Source of the DNA: Candidatus Flexicrinis proximus
GTDB lineage: Bacteria; Chloroflexota; Anaerolineae; Aggregatilineales; Phototrophicaceae
Assembly (NCBI GenBank): GCA_016712885.1
Contig: JADJQF010000033.1
Location: 62,001-126,000 of the forward strand
Length of the DNA stretch: 64,000 bases
Direction of reading: 5' to 3'
The position numbers were made by a program, and so were the translations under genes. This document shows positions 35,733 through 44,245 of the stretch, in pieces. Position 1 is the stretch's first letter; every line of letters begins with the position of its first letter. The notes below the pieces were generated by a model. The model did not search any database. It was not told where the DNA came from and saw only the letters and a list, made by a program, of their open reading frames with translations.

Positions 35733-36306
35733 CCGGCGAGTGGGTGAACGCCGGCGAACTCGAAATCAGCGATGAAGTCGTGTCGCTCGACGGCAATGGC
35801 ACGGTCGAGTCGATTGCGGTTGTGGTTGACTCGCAGCCGATGTATAACCTAACGGTCGATGAAGCGCACACCTTCTTCGTCGGCGACGGCGATTGGCTGG
35901 TGCACAACACTAATTGCCCAACATTGTATAGAGGCGGTAAGGGGAAAGTACTAATGCAATAGACGATCAAGAATTGGTGGCTATAACAGACCGATTGAGG
36001 ACGCTAATGTCGACTTCGTGATGGGATCCGAGCGGTTACATAGTACCAGCGCGAGGCAGCAATGGTCTATCGACGTTCGATCGCCTCGATCACTTTAAAA
36101 AGGGTACGAATGTATATGAGCTTCCGGTAGGCTCTCCCCTATCGGACCGGGGACTTGGATTCATCGCAGATGGCAAAGATGTATTGCCAGATTCGCAAAT
36201 GCCTGTGGGACATCACAGCATTTTCCCAACACACCCGATGTCACCCGAAGACTTTATTGCAAATCTGAAATCGCTGCCTTGGAAATTCAATCTCAAAGTT
36301 CGATGA
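35733..36306 (+). pseudogene. Orphan Hint tail with Tse2-like ADP-ribosyltransferase remnant
   Basis: Begins with the second copy of the Hint 3' end ('HTFFVGDGDWLVHN') followed by 'TNCPTLYRGGKG', where the frame breaks. A later frame (about 36022-36306) reads 'GLSTFDRLDHFKKGTNVYEL', 'GSPLSDRGLGFIADG', 'GHHSIFPTHPMSPEDFI' and 'LKSLPWKFNLKV'. The order Leu-Tyr-Arg, Ser-x-Phe-Asp-Arg, Pro-x-Gly, His-x-x-Ile-x-Pro-x-x-Pro-Met resembles Tse2-type ADP-ribosyltransferase toxins as I remember them. At least two frame interruptions and one stop (36019) separate the parts, so it is probably a silent cassette. Confidence 0.5.
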
Positions 36307-36325
36307 CAAATAACCAGGAGTCTTA

Positions 36326-36844
36326 ATGAACTCGATACCTCTTGACACAGTGGAGACTTCCCATTGGAACAAACTAATGGCGACGTCTTCGGTTTATTTC
36401 GAGCAATTGTCGGCGCTGTTTACTGAACTTAGTCCTGAGCAGCGAATCAGAATTGCCCGGTTTGCTCTTTCTCAGCGAGAGATTCGCCGCGCCTTGGATA
36501 TATTCAACATGATGAGAAACGAAGAGAAGTTGGAGGTGCTTGACCTACTGATTCCGATGGTCTATACTAATAGCCCATATGAAAAGCAAGTCTCAGAACT
36601 GATTCTCGAACTTCCGCACGAGCAATTAATTCCGATTGCCGAACGAGTTATCTTCTCGTCCATTTCGGAATGGACAGATCGCGCAGATTTTGACGGATGG
36701 CTTTATCTGCTAAGTAACATCAGTGTAGAACTGACCCAAAGGCTTGCGAAGCTAGCTATCGAGCATAAAGACCCATCCATTCAAGAACTCGGACAAGAGC
36801 ATCTTGATCAACTAAAAGCCTCCGGGAATTTAAGCAGAGAATAA
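36326..36844 (+). CDS. Putative immunity protein, all-helical
   Basis: 172 residues, ATG preceded by CCAGGAGTC. The sequence is predicted almost wholly helical and low in GC ('FTELSPEQRIRIARFALSQ', 'MRNEEKLEVLDLLIPMV', 'LILELPHEQLIPIAERV'), resembling HEAT-like repeats. It lies 19 bases after the Tse2-like remnant, the normal place for a cognate immunity gene. No family recognised; role inferred from position only. The frame is intact, unlike its presumed toxin. Confidence 0.55.
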   Translation: MNSIPLDTVETSHWNKLMATSSVYFEQLSALFTELSPEQRIRIARFALSQREIRRALDIFNMMRNEEKLEVLDLLIPMVYTNSPYEKQVSELILELPHEQLIPIAERVIFSSISEWTDRADFDGWLYLLSNISVELTQRLAKLAIEHKDPSIQELGQEHLDQLKASGNLSRE

Positions 36845-36949
36845 TTAGGAACAAAACGCTTTCCCCTGAGATTCTCGCCAAGAATAGCGTAACAGAGACT
36901 CAGAGACTAGAGGTGATTTCAGTCTTGCTTTTGCGGGAACGCAGCCAGT

Positions 36950-37143
36950 GCCGGTCTAGAACAACTCGCTGCGCGCCTTTGACGCCAACGGACTGCTATA
37001 ACCCACAGTGCCGACTACTCGCCCTACAGCACGCCGATCACGATGAGCGCTTTGCCTTCCAGCCTCGGCTACTTGGGTGAGATGATCGATGACTCTACTG
37101 GCCTGCGGCATGTTCCTGATGCAAGGCCCATTAATGGGTGAAG
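36950..37143 (+). pseudogene. RHS core remnant
   Basis: Broken frames spell 'ADYSPYSTPI' and 'PSSLGYLGEMIDDSTGL', the conserved end of the RHS repeat core ('GYTGE.xDxTGL'). The expected 'RARYYDP' does not follow. The stretch 36845-37197 contains nothing else recognisable. Confidence 0.55.
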
Positions 37144-37169
37144 TCGACGACAGTTGTTTGTGTGTTCTC

Positions 37170-37197
37170 GACCCCGGCTCATCACCGGGGTCCTTAT
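37170..37197 (+). terminator. Candidate terminator closing the toxin island
   Basis: Stem GACCCCGG/CCGGGGTC with a 7-base loop, followed by CTTATTTAT. The T-run is interrupted, so activity is uncertain. It separates the RHS remnant from a minus-strand ORF. Confidence 0.5.
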
Positions 37198-37773
37198 TTA
37201 TGCCAGCGCCCCTTCCATCCGCAGCAGTGCACGCGCCTGCGACATGATGTTGGGCGAGGTGATGCCGTATACCTGTTTGATCTCCCCGTTTGTCAGCTTC
37301 ACGTTGCCGTCCAGCTTCAACTTCTCCGCGAGTTCAAGTGCGCGGGGGCTGGCTGACTTCGGCTCACGGAATGGTTCCGGCGGGGGAAGCTGCGGCTGTT
37401 CTGGCTTGTCTACCCGGATCGGCTCGTAGTCGTCTTCGTAGATACCGGACAGGACTTCAAGGATCTTCGTCTCGTCGGCGACACCCTGCCGCTTGAGGTA
37501 CTTCACGTAGTTCTGTTCGAGTACCGTCTGGTATTTTCCCTGCGCTGCGGCATTGGCCGCTGCCACCTGCTCCTGCTCGGCGCGTTCCAGAGCCATGTCC
37601 TGCCGCACGGTCTCGCCGGTCGCCATGTTGATGATCGCAGGGAGCAAGCCGAGGATCACGGCGGTGATTTGCGTCACATTGACCTGGCCGATGCGAATAA
37701 CCTCTACGGCCTCGCTTTGCGGCCACCAGACTGGCGAATACGTTCGGCGCCATCTCGGTCGTGACCGACCCAA
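37198..37773 (-). CDS. Hypothetical protein with one hydrophobic segment
   Basis: Frame of 191 residues. The central part looks like real protein: 'GQVNVTQITAVILGLLPAII' could be a membrane segment, followed by a charged helical stretch ('ALERAEQEQVAAANAAAQG'), a Pro-rich linker and a C-terminal 'EKLKLDGNVKLTNGEIKQVY' module. The first 20 residues are Arg/Trp-rich and overlap a plus-strand fragment ('ANTFGAISVVTDPSGR'), so the true start is probably further in or lost. No family recognised. Confidence 0.45.
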   Translation of the reverse strand: MGRSRPRWRRTYSPVWWPQSEAVEVIRIGQVNVTQITAVILGLLPAIINMATGETVRQDMALERAEQEQVAAANAAAQGKYQTVLEQNYVKYLKRQGVADETKILEVLSGIYEDDYEPIRVDKPEQPQLPPPEPFREPKSASPRALELAEKLKLDGNVKLTNGEIKQVYGITSPNIMSQARALLRMEGALA

Positions 37774-37901
37774 GCGGGCGCACTGCGCTGCCCGCGCGGG
37801 TGTGACGCTCTATTCGGCGCTTGGCCCATCCGCTATACTCATACTTTGCCGCGCTGACCTTAGGCGCAATTTCGGCGGGTTGTGACAGGAACGGAGAACG
37901 A

Positions 37902-38641
37902 ATGCCAACGCCTGAGTGGAATCGCAGATGGGTGGACGAGTATCACGAACAGCAGGGCAGCAAGATGGACTATTACGGCGCGCATTGGGGCGATCCCGAT
38001 CCCGCGCTGGCCTTCCCATCCCGCCTGCGTAAGCTCCTGCCAGAAGCGCTGATGGCCGGTCTGCTGACCATTAAGCCGCTCCGTGACGCCCTCAATGCCC
38101 GCCGGCGCGACAAGACCACCTACCAGCCGCCGCTCTACACCGTATTGACCCGCTACGTCCGGCCCTATATCCGCCCCGACGTCACCGTGCTGAAATTGGG
38201 CCGGCGGCGGCCCATAGACCAAACATGCTCCACGCTAAGCACCTGACCCTGGTCGAACTCAACACCGAATTCTTCGACTATCTGCGCAATCGCTTCGCCG
38301 CCCAGCTCTCCAAGCTTCGTTTTTACCAGACCCGCGATTACGAGCTCGAAGGCGTCGAGAGCAGCTCCATCGACTTCGGCTTCTCCTTCGGCGTATTCGT
38401 CCACATCGACCCGAAGGCATCCAGGCCTATCTGGCCGAACTCGCGCGTCGTCAAATCCGGCGGCCATATCGTGATCCAGTACGCCGATAAGACCAGAAGG
38501 CGGACGGGAGCGCACCGGTTTCTCCGACATGACCCCGGCTAAAATGGAAGGCTTCGTGGCCGCCCTGCCGGCGCTGGAGATCCTGAAACACGATACCACG
38601 CTCCTGAATCACAGCAGCGTGATCATCCTCAGGAAGCGCTA
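37902..38641 (+). pseudogene. SAM-dependent methyltransferase, decayed
   Basis: Starts at ATG 37902 (GGAG upstream) with 'WNRRWVDEYHEQQGSKMDYY'. The frame is lost near 38205 just where the Gly-rich SAM loop is expected, resumes at about 38225 with 'HLTLVELNTEFFDYLRNRFA' and 'SSSIDFGFSFGVFVHID', slips for about 40 bases ('GIQAYLAELAR' in another frame near 38415), returns with 'VVKSGGHIVIQYADKT' and ends in a third frame 'FVAALPALEILKHDTTLLNH' with TAG at 38641. The order of motifs fits a class I methyltransferase. Several indels make it a likely pseudogene. Confidence 0.6.
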
Positions 38642-38669
38642 GCGTCCTCCGGCTGTGGAGGGTAAAAAG

Positions 38670-39008
38670 ATGATGGAACATTTCATCATCCCTATAAACT
38701 ATATTGAGCGGAAGCCGAACTCGAACAAATACAAGGTTGTGGGTTCGCGCCTAACCGTCGACTTCCGCTCGCTCTTTATCGATGACCCTGAATGGCCGGT
38801 CGAGCGTATTTCCGAAAACTATGACCTCACCCCCGCCGAAATCCACGCCGCGTGGTCGTTCTACTATGACCATAAGGCCGAGATCGACGCGCACATCGCC
38901 GAGCAAAACGCCGACTTCGAGGCGCACGCCGGAGAATCCCGCGCCCAGAAAGCCGAACTCCTCCGTAAATACGAGGAACGCACCGGCAAGAAGTGGGAAG
39001 AAAGCTAA
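38670..39008 (+). CDS. DUF433-like antitoxin-family protein
   Basis: 112 residues from ATG 38670, which has GGAGGG at good spacing; an upstream GTG (38655) overlaps the ribosome site and is rejected. The core 'YIERKPNSNKYKVVGSRLTV' followed by 'WPVERISENYDLTPAEIHAA' and 'WSFYYDHKAEIDAHI' matches DUF433, a small winged-helix family often acting as the antitoxin beside a PIN-like or DUF5615 toxin. No obvious toxin ORF follows; 39009-39152 carries only short frames. Confidence 0.75.
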   Translation: MMEHFIIPINYIERKPNSNKYKVVGSRLTVDFRSLFIDDPEWPVERISENYDLTPAEIHAAWSFYYDHKAEIDAHIAEQNADFEAHAGESRAQKAELLRKYEERTGKKWEES

Positions 39009-39152
39009 CTCAAATCATTTCACCGGCTCCAGATGCAGCGTGGTCAGCTCTTATATTAAATCTGGCGAATTTGTAATCGAACTCTCCGGGTCCAATAACC
39101 GCTGGAACGCATATTATTATGGTGATGGGTTGTTGAAGTAAGGAACTGGAAA

Positions 39153-39581
39153 TTGGTAGACACCGTTACTCCGCAGCGGCGAAGCGAAATCATGAGCAAA
39201 ATCCGTAGTAGGAACACTACTCCGGAACTCAGAGTCAGACGTTTATTACGGGAAATGAGGGTTGGTTACCGATTGCATGTCAAAGGTTTGCCCGGAAGCC
39301 CTGATATTGTTATGAAGGGACGCAAACAATTGATTATTGTTCATGGTTGTTTTTGGCATCAGCATGAAAGCTGCAAAATCGCTCACATACCAAAGTCTAG
39401 AAAAGAATTTTGGGAGGCAAAACTATCGCGGAATGTAACCCGAGATAAAAAGAACGAAGCTTTACTTAGGGAACTAGGATGGGACATCATAACTATCTGG
39501 GAATGCGAAACCGCCCAGTTAGACAATCTAAGAGTCAAGCTACGAGAGGCACTCCGGCCATTCCAAAAATCTAGGGGCTGA
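39153..39581 (+). CDS. vsr: Very short patch repair endonuclease (Vsr)
   Basis: 142 residues, close to the usual length of about 135-150. Motifs 'MSKIRSRNTTPELRVRRLL' (N-terminal substrate-recognition helix), 'GSPDIVMKGRKQLIIVHGCF' with the catalytic Asp in Ser-Pro-Asp, and 'FWHQHESCK' (His/Cys zinc and active site) are intact. Vsr nicks at T:G mismatches created by deamination of 5-methylcytosine, so it accompanies C5 methyltransferases. TTG start with AAGGA upstream. Its 3' end overlaps the convergent methyltransferase gene. Confidence 0.93.
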   Translation: MVDTVTPQRRSEIMSKIRSRNTTPELRVRRLLREMRVGYRLHVKGLPGSPDIVMKGRKQLIIVHGCFWHQHESCKIAHIPKSRKEFWEAKLSRNVTRDKKNEALLRELGWDIITIWECETAQLDNLRVKLREALRPFQKSRG

Positions 39582-40838
39582 ACGCACCGTTTCTAGAACA
39601 GCGGCATCTGGACTGGAACCGAGATAGGTTTACTTTCCGGCTCAAGCTATCATGTTCGGCGTCTCCCCGTAACATCGCTTCAAGCGCCTGCCCAATGTGG
39701 TAACCAAGGTTTACTGGGACAGCGTTCCCGATCTGCTTATACTGCGACGCAACAGATCCTTGGAACTGCCAAGTATCGGGAAATGTTTGAAGACGTGCAT
39801 ATTCCCGTATATTGGAGGTCTGGTTTCACTGGGATGACAACGTTCGGTTTGCTTTTGTGCGGGACTGCAAGTCAAGGTAAGGGATGGTTCGTCCCAGTCT
39901 AGCCTGCGTGCCATCCCAGTTTTTCCACCCCCAAGAAAAAGCTCCCGCCCATATACTCTTTCTGTAGCTCAATCGGGAGGTCTTTCCAATATCCCCCGGG
40001 CGGGACGTGTTCGAGAATTTGCCGCTTCCGAGCTGGATACTGTGATCCTAAGGACGGAGGACAATCGGTAAGGGCTTCTCGAAGCGATAGGGTGTAATCA
40101 CGCTCTTTGGAAATAGATGGGATGACGGTATATCGTTACGAATTCCGACGATGATAAGGCGCTCGCGTTTTTGAGGAACGTCTAGGAATTGGGCTTTTAT
40201 CAACTTGTAGGCTACTCGATAGCCTAAACCACGAAAGACGGAAAGCATCGTATCTAGCGTTCTTCCTCCATCATGCTCTAGGAGACCCCGCACATTTTCT
40301 CCTAAAGCAATCCTTGGGCGAACTTCATTAACGCACCTTGCAAACTCGAAGAATAGCGTTCCCCGAATATCTTCAAAACCTCTTCCATTTCCAGCGTAAC
40401 TAAATGCCTGACAAGGGAAACCACCGGCAACTACATCAACTTGATCGCGTAACTGGGTAAAATCAACCTTTGCAACGTCGCCATGAACTACATCCCAAGA
40501 AGGGCGGTTATGGCGTAAGGTCGCCACAGCGTCTTTATCCCACTCAACAAGCAATTTTGTATCGAAGCCGGCATTTTCTAGCCCTAACGCAAGTCCTCCC
40601 GCACCGGAAAATAGTTCGACAACGTTCATTCCATTGCGCGAGGCTTGGAGCACATAAAATCCTCGACCCGAGGAAACGGATGCATATTTTTCTTTCACCC
40701 GTTCAAGCTCATGGATGTTGAACAGTCGGTGATTTTGGGGTGAACGAACGGCTTTAATTAGCCCCTTTTTTCCCAGCGGCGTATAGTATCTGATGAAATA
40801 CCTAGGATATATGCAGCTTCATGGACTGACTTCAACAT
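39571..40838 (-). CDS. HTH-fused C5-cytosine DNA methyltransferase, frame-interrupted
   Basis: The largest frame (40698-40048) holds motifs I 'ELFSGAGG', IV 'GGFPCQAFS', VI 'GENVRG' and VIII 'QKRERLIIVG'. Downstream frames add 'DCPPSLGSQYPARKRQILEH', 'GMARRLDWDEPSLTLTCSPA' (after a GGGGG run near 39930) and 'IREYARLQTFPDTWQF' plus 'QIGNAVPVNLG' (motifs IX-X), ending at 39571. Upstream, another frame starts at ATG 40838 with 'HEAAYILGISSDTIRRWEK', a MerR-like helix-turn-helix joined through an AAAAAA run to 'GLIKAVRSPQNHRLFNIHEL'. The complete gene would be about 415 residues. Four single-base shifts, three clearly in homopolymers. Confidence 0.75.
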
Positions 40839-40983
40839 AATTTATAACCCCCTGCATTATGCAATGGTTATACTTTAACTCCATGTTTTTGATAATGCAA
40901 TATTTCAAGGTTATATGCTTTTTCAGGATGAGATCAATTCTCGACGTCCCATCGGTAACGAGATACCATCTTAATTATGACGA
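40839..40983. promoter_or_regulatory. Divergent promoter region of the restriction-modification locus
   Basis: AT-rich 145-base spacer between the methyltransferase and endonuclease starts. It contains two similar words, TTATGCAAT (40857-40865) and TAATGCAAT (40893-40901), 36 bases apart; the first lies inside the palindrome TGCATTATGCA. These are candidate operators for the methyltransferase's own N-terminal helix-turn-helix. Confidence 0.4.
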
Positions 40984-41745
40984 ATGATGAGTAATATGAT
41001 TCCCGTGCCGAAAACATTAGAAGAAATTGTTCACGATATTGCTTCCCAGGCAATCCATACCTATTTACACAGTAAGGGCGAACCAAGTACATATCATGCC
41101 TTACTTGATCGTGTTTTCCCTGTTGAAAGGCGCGTTAGGTCAATTATTGGTGGGTTAAGAAACAAGCCTTGGCACAAAATTGTGGCAAGACCTTGGACGT
41201 GAGCTGGCGATTCCAATGGATTCGAATGGTTGCCAAGTTCCGGATTCAAGATGCCTGCTGATTTGCCTCAAGGCTTGATAACTCTTCAAGCGAATTGGCA
41301 GGCTGCACGCGAAATCCGTGGTTCCATCAGTAGTCTGGTTGGTTTTGTTGATGCCGTACGTAAGGAAATTGCAACTTCAAACTACACTCCTTACATGCAG
41401 CCTTTAACCCCCACAAAGGGCAAAGGAGTGGAACTATGGTTGCGGAAGGCGGGAATCGAATACGCATTTGAGATCAAGACAGTGCAAGTGAATGCAAACA
41501 ATGGCAACAGCCTGAATACCCAGCTTATGGATTGGATCGTATGGCGGCTGGCCTTTGACGCGCAATTGGATTTTCGACCAAAGATCGTATTCCCATATTC
41601 TGCCTCGCAACCATATACAGTTGATGCTTTCTGGCAAGCATTTGGGGGCAGGATTTCGCCTATACGCCGGAATGAAGACGCTCTCGTTCAGGAAGAATTC
41701 TGGGATTTGGTTTCGGAGAGCCCGATTCTTGGAACCGGATGGTAG
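40984..41745 (+). CDS. TdeIII-like type II restriction endonuclease, frame-interrupted
   Basis: First frame: 'IPVPKTLEEIVHDIASQAIH' to 'RVRSIIGGL'. Then a one-base shift near 41155 leads to 'ETSLGTKLWQDLGRELA', and another near 41215 to the frame ending at 41745, with 'GVELWLRKAGIEYAFEIKTV' (PD-(D/E)xK-like Glu-x-Lys) and 'NTQLMDWIVWRLAF'. The 'GLETSLG' block and the EIKT-type active site suggest the TdeIII group (family recalled, not searched). It is divergent from the methyltransferase that should protect the host. Joined length about 250 residues. Confidence 0.6.
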
Positions 41746-41932
41746 CGGTTTTCAAGCTCATGGGCGATGAAGATTATCCAGCCCAATATCCGACACTTTT
41801 CCTAAGTAAAAAGTTAAATAACATAAAATTCACATAGCAATCGTACCGCTGAATCCGCATGGCTCGCGTCATCGTCAGGCAATCGCGCTACAATAGGCGC
41901 TCACAGCCAACAACCGACGCGGAGAAACCATC

Positions 41933-42915
41933 ATGGAATACGTCCGTCTGGGCAACACTGGCCTGAAGGTCTCGCGCATCTGCCTCGGCATGATGACCTA
42001 TGGCGACCCGAACTGGCGCGATTGGGTGCTGGGCATCGACGCTGCGCGCCCCATCGTCACCAAAGCCGCCGAAGCCGGCATCAACTTCTACGACACCGCC
42101 GATATGTACTCCGTCGGCGTCAGCGAGGAAGTCACCGGCGCGCTGCTGCGCGAACTGTTCCCCAACCGCGACGAGGTCGTTGTCGCCACCAAGGTCTATA
42201 ACCCGATGGGCGACGGGCCGAATCAGCGCGGTCTCTCCCGTAAGCACATCATGGAGGGCATCGACGCCAGCCTGCGCCGCCTCAACATGGACTATGTCGA
42301 CCTCTACCAGATCCACCGTTGGGATTACGACACGCCGATCGAGGAAACGCTCGACGCGCTCAACGATGTCGTCCGCGCCGGCAAAGCTCGTTACATCGGC
42401 GCCAGCAGCATGTTCGCGTGGCAGTTCATGCAGGCGCTGGCCTCAGCGAGAAGCACGGCTGGGCGAAATTCGTCTCAATGCAGAACCATTACAACCTCGT
42501 CTACCGTGAGGAAGAGCGCGAGATGATCCCGCTGTGCATCAATCAGGGCGTCGGCCTCATCCCGTGGAGCCCGCTGGCGCGCGGTTTCCTGGCCGGCAAC
42601 CGCACCCGCGAGAAGGGCGGCGAGACCACCCGCGCCGCCTCCGATAGCTTCGCTCACGGCATGTATTACGGCGACTCCGACTTCAATGTGCTGGATGCGG
42701 TGATCGCGGTTGCCGGGCGCCACAACGTCAAACCCGCCCAGATCGCCCTCGCCTGGATGCTGCACAAACCCGGCATCACCAGCCCGATCATCGGCGCCAG
42801 CAAGCTCTACCAGTTGGAAGAAGCCCTCGACGCCCTGAACATCGTACTCGGGGCGGATGAGATCGCCGAACTGGAAGCCGCCTACGTCCCGCATCCGGTC
42901 CTGGGCCATGGATGA
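41933..42915 (+). CDS. Aldo/keto reductase, single frameshift
   Basis: N-terminal part (to about 42445) has 'GNTGLKVSRICLGMMTYGDP', the catalytic tetrad Asp and Tyr in 'NFYDTADMYS', Lys in 'VVATKVYNP' and His in 'LYQIHRWD'. After a one-base shift in GCCTCAGCGAG the C-terminal part continues: 'KHGWAKFVSMQNHYNLVYRE', 'LIPWSPLARGFLAGN' and 'SPIIGASKLYQLEEAL' (NADPH binding). It would reduce aldehydes or ketones with NADPH; the closest subgroup by sequence style is the YakC/Gfo-like 'aldo/keto reductase' used in detoxification. The stop overlaps the GNAT gene as ATGA. Confidence 0.85.
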
Positions 42916-43307
42916 CCGCTGATATTGTTTATGCGGTCAATCCGCCGGTGGCGGATGCCGCGCTCAATGCGTTGTTCGCGGCCAGCTGGCCGGCGCACGC
43001 GACAATGGATTTCGAACGCCTGCTGCGCCACGCGCTCGTTTATGTATGCGCCTTTGACGGAGAATGCCTGATGGGGTTCGTCAAAGTGATCGGCGACGGC
43101 GGGATCCACGGGTTTCTGCTCGACACGACCGTACACCCTGATTACCGGCGGCGCGGGGTCGGCATCCGGCTGGTACAGGAAGCGACCGCCGCCTCAAAGG
43201 CGCGCGGTGTCGAATGGCTGCACGTCGACTATGAGCCGCACCTCGACGCGTTCTATCGCGAATGCGGCTTCACGCACACCATGGCGGGTCTGATTGACCT
43301 GACGTAA
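42912..43307 (+). CDS. GNAT-family N-acetyltransferase
   Basis: 131 residues. The acetyl-CoA pyrophosphate-binding loop is clear: 'TTVHPDYRRRGVGIRLVQEA' (Arg-Arg-Gly-x-Gly), followed by 'LHVDYEPHLDAFYRECGF' typical of motif B. It acetylates an unknown amine. ATG overlaps the upstream aldo/keto reductase stop by four bases, so translation is coupled. The following 43308-43461 contains a short GC hairpin (ACGGGCG...CGCCCGT) but no gene. Confidence 0.88.
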   Translation: MTADIVYAVNPPVADAALNALFAASWPAHATMDFERLLRHALVYVCAFDGECLMGFVKVIGDGGIHGFLLDTTVHPDYRRRGVGIRLVQEATAASKARGVEWLHVDYEPHLDAFYRECGFTHTMAGLIDLT

Positions 43308-43461
43308 CGGGCGCAGGGGCGCGAGCACTCGCCCGTACTGCCCTGATCCTTTCGGCATTAGCCGGTGTTGATCGGGTTAGCCAGTCGTTTTGGCGTCGGC
43401 GCGCTGGCGCAATTTATGCTATACTCCCGCAACGTGTGATTCAGCACAGGTTCTCCTCCAA

Positions 43462-43713
43462 ATGACCGAAATTAAGTTCAATCCCGAACATCTTGAGCCG
43501 TTGCGTTGCCCCGAAGCCGTTCATTTCACGGACAAAGGCAGCGATCCCGGCCGCCTGCAGATCGTCAACGACTACTGGCTCTACAGCCCCGACAGCGGCA
43601 ACAAATACCCGATCCATAACGGTATTCCCTACCTGATCATCAAAGAAGGTCAGCGCTGGAAGAATACCGCACCCGATGCCCTTCCCGTCCCACCCCCTCC
43701 ACCCGTAGAGTAG
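43462..43713 (+). CDS. Trm112-like small protein lacking the usual zinc cysteines
   Basis: 83 residues from ATG 43462 (TCTCCTCCAA upstream). 'LEPLRCPEAVHF' and 'YWLYSPDSGNKYPIHNGIPY' match the Trm112/UPF0434 fold, whose end reads 'YPI.xGIP.LL'. Family members normally have two Cys pairs; here only one Cys is present, so a zinc site is unlikely. The Pro-rich C-terminal tail is probably disordered. Trm112 proteins act as activators of methyltransferases; this one's partner is unknown. Confidence 0.7.
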   Translation: MTEIKFNPEHLEPLRCPEAVHFTDKGSDPGRLQIVNDYWLYSPDSGNKYPIHNGIPYLIIKEGQRWKNTAPDALPVPPPPPVE

Positions 43714-43845
43714 CCGTCAGCGGCGCGCTGAAACTTTGGCGCATCGGGTGCGTATATCAAGATATAAACCACATCCCCGCATCCGTATTCCTTGCATCAC
43801 CGAGATGCAGTGCGGGCCACAGGGAAGGACGAAGGAGCATTAACC

Positions 43846-44169
43846 ATGTCTGACAACAACAATCCACAAGCCGACGACAGCGCCCGCAGCCCGTTCGAAA
43901 CATTTCTGTTTCATCAGCGCCGCGCCCTCGAAGAAACCGGCCGCGCCCTCGAAGCGCTGCTCCCCAAGGACTTCCGCGATCACGGCGCACAGGCCACGCG
44001 TGAATTCACCAAAGGGCTGCGCGTTTTGATGGAAGCCGCCGTCGATGAAGTCAAGAAGGCCGCCGACAAGATGCGCGATCAGCAGGAAGCAGACAAGTCT
44101 GCCTCCGCCGACGACCCCGAGTCGCCCAGCACCACCGGCACGACCAAAGTGAAAGTTCAAGTCGAATAG
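43846..44169 (+). CDS. Small charged helical protein of unknown function
   Basis: 107 residues from ATG 43846, with GAAGGAG ten bases upstream. Residues 15-75 are predicted helical and amphipathic ('FLFHQRRALEETGRALEALL', 'FTKGLRVLMEAAVDEVKKAA'), flanked by disordered Asp/Ser-rich N-terminal and Thr/Ser-rich C-terminal tails. It may be a small scaffold or membrane-surface protein. No family recognised. Confidence 0.65.
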   Translation: MSDNNNPQADDSARSPFETFLFHQRRALEETGRALEALLPKDFRDHGAQATREFTKGLRVLMEAAVDEVKKAADKMRDQQEADKSASADDPESPSTTGTTKVKVQVE

Positions 44170-44245
44170 TGTAGCGGCCAGCCGCCAGCTTCCGGCCCGC
44201 TGAGGCCGGGGGCTGGGAACTGGTCATTGGCCGCCGGAAGCGTAC

